Positions 38,897 to 42,656 of a stretch of DNA of 42,656 nt are shown piece by piece. This DNA is from Rhodobacterales bacterium (GTDB lineage Bacteria; Pseudomonadota; Alphaproteobacteria; Rhodobacterales; Rhodobacteraceae), in NCBI GenBank assembly GCA_009993005.1, contig JAACUH010000078.1, positions 35,536 to 78,191 of the forward strand, given 5' to 3'. Below the pieces are notes generated by a model. The model saw only the letters and a list, made by a program, of their open reading frames with translations, ran no database searches and was not told where the DNA came from. The translations under genes and the position numbers were made by a program. Numbering within the stretch: position 1 is the stretch's first letter; every line of letters begins with the position of its first letter.

Positions 38897-39853
38897 ATGT
38901 CAAGGATCAGCGGCTATCACCACCTAACCCTGTCCACCGATGGCGTGCAGGAGGACTAGGGTTTCTATACCAAAACGCTGGGCCTCTATTCGGTCAAGCG
39001 GACTGTGCTGTTCGATGGCGTGCTGCCGGTCTATCACCTCTACTACGGCGCGCGCGGCGGCGATGCCTCGACCATCATCACCACGTTTCCGTTCAGAAAG
39101 CCCGGCATCTATGGCCGGCGCGGCAGCAACCAGTCCAAGGTGGTGCAGCAGGCGATCCCGGTCGGCGCGGCCGATTTCTGGGTCAACCGGCTGAATGAGC
39201 GCGGCATCGCGGCCACGCGCTTCACCCGCTTCGGCATGGACCGCGTGGCCTTTGACCACCCCTGCGGCATTCCGCATGAGCTGGTCGAGAACCCCGGCGA
39301 CAGCCGCAGCCCGATCACCAAGCCCGAGCAGGGGATCGGGCCGGAACACGGGATCAAGGGGATCTATGGGGCCGTTGTCTCGGTCATGGACCGCACGGCG
39401 ATGGATGATTTCCTGACCATCGCGCTGCCGCTGAAAAAAGAGGCCGACACGCATGAAGGGCTGATGTTCTCGGTCCCCAATGGCGACGGGCCGCGCGCGA
39501 TGGTCGAGGTGCTGCACGAACCCGACCGCGCGCAGGGGACCTGGACGCTCGCGGGCGGCACGATCCATCACCTGGCGCTCAACACCGGCGACGAGGACAA
39601 CCAGATGGCGCTGCGCGCGCATATCGAGGGGCTGGGGTTCACCGACATCTCGGAGCAGAAGGACCGGATGTATTTCAAGTCCTGCTACGTCCGCTCGCCC
39701 GGCGGCGCGCTGTTCGAGCTCGCCTGGACGGTGCCCGGTGGCTGGGCCAGGGACGAACCGGCAGACGCCATCGGATCCACGCTGGTGTTTCCGCCCTGGT
39801 TCGCCGACCGCAAGGACGAGATGGTCGCGGGCCTGGAACCGGCCGCGTTCTGA
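38897..39853 (+). pseudogene. PcpA/LinE-like VOC-family hydroquinone dioxygenase, interrupted by in-frame TAG
   Basis: From ATG 38897 (AGGGAGAGAG upstream) the frame reads MSRISGYHHLTLSTDGVQED, then TAG at 38957-38959, then GFYTKTLGLYSVKRTVLFDG and on to 39853 without another stop. Relatives have a tyrosine or other residue where the TAG falls. The intact product would be 318 residues with the Fe(II) 2-His-1-Glu triad: His in YHHLTL, His in GGTIHHLAL and Glu in GGALFELAW. Restart at GTG 39005 would give 282 residues but lose the first iron ligand. The rest of the frame shows no decay. So: recent pseudogene, read-through, or a base-call error. Confidence 0.85.
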
Positions 39854-40497
39854 TGACCCGGACCCACAGCAGCGGGACGGAGGCGGCGCAGGCCGAGGTG
39901 GTCTGCGTCGTCATCCATGGCCGGGGCCAGCGGCCCGAGGATATGGTGGCGATGATCACCCGCCATATCGACGCGCCGGCCGTGCGCTTTGTGCTGCCCG
40001 CCGCGCCGACGGGGTCATGGTATGACGCGCGTGCCATCGACCCGCTGACCGACCGCACGCGCGTGCAGCTTGGCGCGGCGCTCGACCGGATCGCGGCGAC
40101 GGTGGCCGCCGCGCAGGCCGATGCACCCGCCGCGCGGCTGGTGCTGGCGGGGTTTTCGCAAGGCGCCTGTCTCGCGGTCGAATACCTGATGCGGCATGGG
40201 CCCTGGGCGGGCGCGGTCGCGCTCTTTACCGGCTGCCGGGTGGGGGCGCGGGGCGACGGTCTGCCGGTCGCGACGCTGGGCGGAATGCCCGTCTATGCAA
40301 GCTGCGGCGACGCCGACCCCTGGATCCCGGCGGCATCCTTCTACGACATGCTGGCCGACCTCACGACCGCGGGCGCGCGGATCAGGGCCGACATGTTCCC
40401 CGGACGGCCGCATATGGTCACGGGAACCGAGGTGCAGGCGCTGACCGACATTCTCGCCGATGTGGCGAGCGGCCAAAGCCCGCAATGGGGGGCGTGA
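39853..40497 (+). CDS. Alpha/beta hydrolase, phospholipase/carboxylesterase family
   Basis: 214 residues. The nucleophile elbow is GFSQG (Ser102), the acid is probably Asp155 (CGDADPW) and the base His187 (GRPHMV). The N-terminal oxyanion region is VVIHGRGQRPED. No signal peptide. It belongs to the esterase/lysophospholipase (DUF/YpfH-like) group. Its ATG starts on the last base of the preceding TGA and its own stop overlaps the next start, so it is part of the aromatic operon; hydrolysis of an aromatic ester or a ring-cleavage acyl product is an inference. Confidence 0.88.
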   Translation: MTRTHSSGTEAAQAEVVCVVIHGRGQRPEDMVAMITRHIDAPAVRFVLPAAPTGSWYDARAIDPLTDRTRVQLGAALDRIAATVAAAQADAPAARLVLAGFSQGACLAVEYLMRHGPWAGAVALFTGCRVGARGDGLPVATLGGMPVYASCGDADPWIPAASFYDMLADLTTAGARIRADMFPGRPHMVTGTEVQALTDILADVASGQSPQWGA

Positions 40498-41555
40498 TGG
40501 CGGGCTTTACCTTTGCCGGCATCGCCTCGCGCGTCGTCTTTGGCACGGGGACCATCGCGCAGGCGGGCGAAGAGGTCGCGCGGCTCGGCCATACCCGCGC
40601 GCTGGTGCTGTCCACGCCCCATCAGTCCGATGACGCCGCGCGGCTGGCCGATCGCCTCGGCCCGCTGGCGGCGGGCGTGTTCAGCGAGGCCGCGATGCAC
40701 ACGCCCACCGATGTGACCGCCCGCGCGCTCGACGCCTATGCCGCCTCGGGCGCGACCTGCGTGGTCGCGCTGGGCGGCGGATCGACCATCGGGCTGGGCA
40801 AGGCGATTGCGCTGCGCAGCGGCGCTGATCAGGTGGTGATCCCCACCACCTATGCCGGGTCCGAGATGACGGATATCCTGGGCGAGACCGAGGACGGCCG
40901 CAAGACCACCCGCCGCGACCCCGCGATCCGGCCGGAAACGGTGATCTATGACGTGGACCTCACGCTCGGCCTGCCCGCCGCGATGACCGTGACCTCGGCG
41001 ATGAACGCCATCGCGCATGGGGTCGAGGCGATCTATGCGCCCGATGCCAACCCGATCCTCACCATGATGAGCCTCGAGGCGATGCGCGCCTTTGCGCGCA
41101 GCCTGCCGGGCGTGGTGGCCGACGGGCAGGACCACGCGGCGCGGGCCGATGTGCTCTATGCTGCCTGGCTCTGTTCGACCGCGCTGGGCTACATCACCAT
41201 GTCGCTGCACCACAAGCTTGCGCATGTGCTGGGCGGGACATTCGGCACGCCACATGCCGAAACCCATGCGATCCTGCTGCCGCATACCGCCGGTTTCAAC
41301 GCTGCGGCTGTGCCGGAGCTGATGGCGCCGGTGGCCGCGATATTCGGCGGCGCGGTGGGCGGCGGCCTGCATGACTTTGCCGCGCGCTGTGGCGCGCCGC
41401 TGCGGCTGGCCGACCTCGGGCTGCGCGGGGCCGACCTCGACCGCGCCGCCGCCATCGCGGTGCAAAGCCCCTATGCCAACCCGCGCCCGTTTGGCGAGGG
41501 GGATATCCGCGCGCTGCTGCAAGCGGCGTGGGAGGGCACGCGCCCGCAAGACTGA
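40497..41555 (+). CDS. Maleylacetate reductase
   Basis: 352 residues, iron-containing alcohol-dehydrogenase-like fold. Reduces maleylacetate to 3-oxoadipate with NAD(P)H, linking hydroxyquinol cleavage to the beta-ketoadipate pathway. Motifs: VALGGGSTIGLGKAIAL (cofactor phosphate), VIPTTYAGSEMTDILGETEDGRKTTRRDP (typical of MAR rather than of other Fe-ADHs), and HHKLAHVLGGTFGTPHAETHAILLPH, which holds the histidines of the site. ATG 40497 overlaps the hydrolase stop (TGATG). Confidence 0.94.
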   Translation: MAGFTFAGIASRVVFGTGTIAQAGEEVARLGHTRALVLSTPHQSDDAARLADRLGPLAAGVFSEAAMHTPTDVTARALDAYAASGATCVVALGGGSTIGLGKAIALRSGADQVVIPTTYAGSEMTDILGETEDGRKTTRRDPAIRPETVIYDVDLTLGLPAAMTVTSAMNAIAHGVEAIYAPDANPILTMMSLEAMRAFARSLPGVVADGQDHAARADVLYAAWLCSTALGYITMSLHHKLAHVLGGTFGTPHAETHAILLPHTAGFNAAAVPELMAPVAAIFGGAVGGGLHDFAARCGAPLRLADLGLRGADLDRAAAIAVQSPYANPRPFGEGDIRALLQAAWEGTRPQD

Positions 41556-41612
41556 CGTGACTGCACCAGGGCCATGGGGAGTGGCCGGACCATCAAGGGG
41601 AGGAGACCCGAC

Positions 41613-42656
41613 ATGCTGACAAGACGCAGACTTCTCAAGACCGCCGGCAGCACTGGCCTGCTGCTGGGCGCCTCGCATCTGGCCGCGCCCGCCATCGCGC
41701 AGGGCAGCACCATCCGCATCGGCTATGTCAGCCCGCAGACAGGCCCGCTCGCGGGCTTTGCCGAGGCCGACGCCTTTACCATCGCCATGTTCAACAGGGT
41801 GATGGCCGAACAGGGCATGGATGTGCAGGTGATCGTCAAGGACAGCCAGTCCAACCCCAACCGTGCCGCGACCGTGGCGCAAGAGCTCATCATCCAGGAC
41901 GAGATCCACCTGATGCTGGTGGCCTCCACGCCCGAGACGACAAACCCGGTGGCGACCGTCTGCGAAGGCGAGGGGATCCCCGTCATCTCGACCAAGGCGC
42001 ACTGGCAGCCCTTTTTCATCGGCCAGCAGGGCAACCCAGGCGACCCGGCAAGCTGGCAGCCCTTCAACTATGCCTTCCATTATTTCTGGGGGCTCGAGGA
42101 TGTCATCGCGGTATTCACCAACATGTGGAACCAGCTCGACACCAACAAGCAGATCGGCGGGCTGTTTCCCAATGATGCCGATGGCAATGCCTGGGGCGAC
42201 CCGGCGGTGGGTGTGGCGCCGGGCTTTGCCGCCGCGGGCTATACCACCGTCGATCCGGGCCGCTACCAGAACCTCACTGATGATTTCTCGGCGCAGATCA
42301 ACGCCTTCAAGGCCGCGAACGCCGAGATCGTCACCGGCGTGGTGATCCCGCCCGATTTCACCACTTTCCGCAACCAGTCGATCCAGCAGGGTTTCGCGCC
42401 CAAGGCGATCACGGTCGCCAAGGCGATCCTGTTCCCGCAATCGGTCGAAACGCTGGGCGAGGCCGGGCATAACCTGTCGTCCGAAGTCTGGTGGTCGCGC
42501 AACCACCCCTTCGCCTCGTCGCTCACCGGGGAGAGCTGTGGCGATCTGGCCGATGCCTTTAGCGCCGCGACCGGGCGGCCCTGGACGCAGCCGATCGGCT
42601 TTGTCCATTCGCTGTTCGAGGTGGCGACCGACGTGATCAAGCGTGCCGCCGACCCG
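41613..42656 (+). CDS. ABC transporter substrate-binding protein, branched-chain amino acid/aromatic type (3' end outside window)
   Basis: 348 residues are seen up to the right edge, with no stop. N-terminal MLTRRRLLKTAGSTGLLLGA is a Tat-type twin-arginine signal (RRRLL) ending near AIAQG. The mature part begins TIRIGYVSPQTGPLAGFAEADAF, the start of LivK/Peripla_BP_6 proteins. Such proteins often bind aromatic acids next to aromatic catabolic genes, so it may feed the ring-cleavage operon (inference). AAGGGGAGG precedes the ATG. A GGCCA/TGGCC stem (41570-41586) lies in the 57-bp gap after maleylacetate reductase. Confidence 0.9.
   Translation, partial: MLTRRRLLKTAGSTGLLLGASHLAAPAIAQGSTIRIGYVSPQTGPLAGFAEADAFTIAMFNRVMAEQGMDVQVIVKDSQSNPNRAATVAQELIIQDEIHLMLVASTPETTNPVATVCEGEGIPVISTKAHWQPFFIGQQGNPGDPASWQPFNYAFHYFWGLEDVIAVFTNMWNQLDTNKQIGGLFPNDADGNAWGDPAVGVAPGFAAAGYTTVDPGRYQNLTDDFSAQINAFKAANAEIVTGVVIPPDFTTFRNQSIQQGFAPKAITVAKAILFPQSVETLGEAGHNLSSEVWWSRNHPFASSLTGESCGDLADAFSAATGRPWTQPIGFVHSLFEVATDVIKRAADP

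Overview
This is a GC-rich chromosomal stretch of an alphaproteobacterium, most likely a Rhodobacterales (Rhodobacteraceae/Paracoccaceae-type) organism. The evidence is a class I lysyl-tRNA synthetase, an fdsGBA-fdhD-fdsD NAD-dependent formate dehydrogenase operon, a ureDABCEFG urease operon with small extra genes like those of Rhodobacter, and a recurring intergenic GGGATATTT...AAGATGAAG element. Species cannot be named from the sequence alone. Genes are densely packed with many ATGA overlaps, and no gap exceeds 300 bp. I saw no tRNA, rRNA, transposase or CRISPR.

Layout. 1-1351: the end of a GH43-type glycosidase coupled to a TolB-like beta-propeller gene. 1356-6300: housekeeping genes (nadD, a PBP4-type dacB, a TerB-like protein, class I lysS, a DUF4864 exported protein). 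6333-8860: an isolated pectate-lyase-like beta-helix protein with its own terminator and a 5' leader that can fold a 14-bp stem over the ribosome binding site. 8878-15860: a full urease operon carrying three non-urease genes (a degenerate carboxymuconolactone decarboxylase-like gene, an exported protein, a small membrane protein). 15855-16520: a convergent membrane protein gene.

16571-29040 is the most unusual region. It holds a rhamnose-type ABC transporter (RhaSTPQ-like), an L-rhamnose-mutarotase-like protein, a GntR/FCD regulator, a Gfo/Idh/MocA oxidoreductase, a TIM-barrel isomerase/epimerase, two short-chain dehydrogenases, an enolase-superfamily dehydratase, an acetoacetate-decarboxylase-family protein and a 2-hydroxyacid dehydrogenase. 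The isomerase, kinase and aldolase of classical rhamnose catabolism are absent. A perfect FCD-type operator lies between the divergent dehydrogenase and enolase genes. I infer a non-phosphorylative pathway for a (deoxy)sugar or sugar acid, whose substrate I cannot name.

29094-36236: the formate dehydrogenase operon on the minus strand (fdsG, fdsB, a DUF4287 gene, fdsA, fdhD, fdsD) preceded by a LysR regulator and a 23-bp inverted repeat that may be its operator. 36302-36883: a hemerythrin-like protein. 36962-41555: a LysR regulator divergent from an aromatic ring-cleavage operon (intradiol dioxygenase, PcpA-like extradiol dioxygenase, esterase-like hydrolase, maleylacetate reductase), consistent with a hydroxyquinol/hydroquinone to 3-oxoadipate route. 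The PcpA-like gene carries an in-frame TAG at codon 21. The window ends inside a branched-chain-amino-acid-type ABC substrate-binding protein gene (41613 onward).
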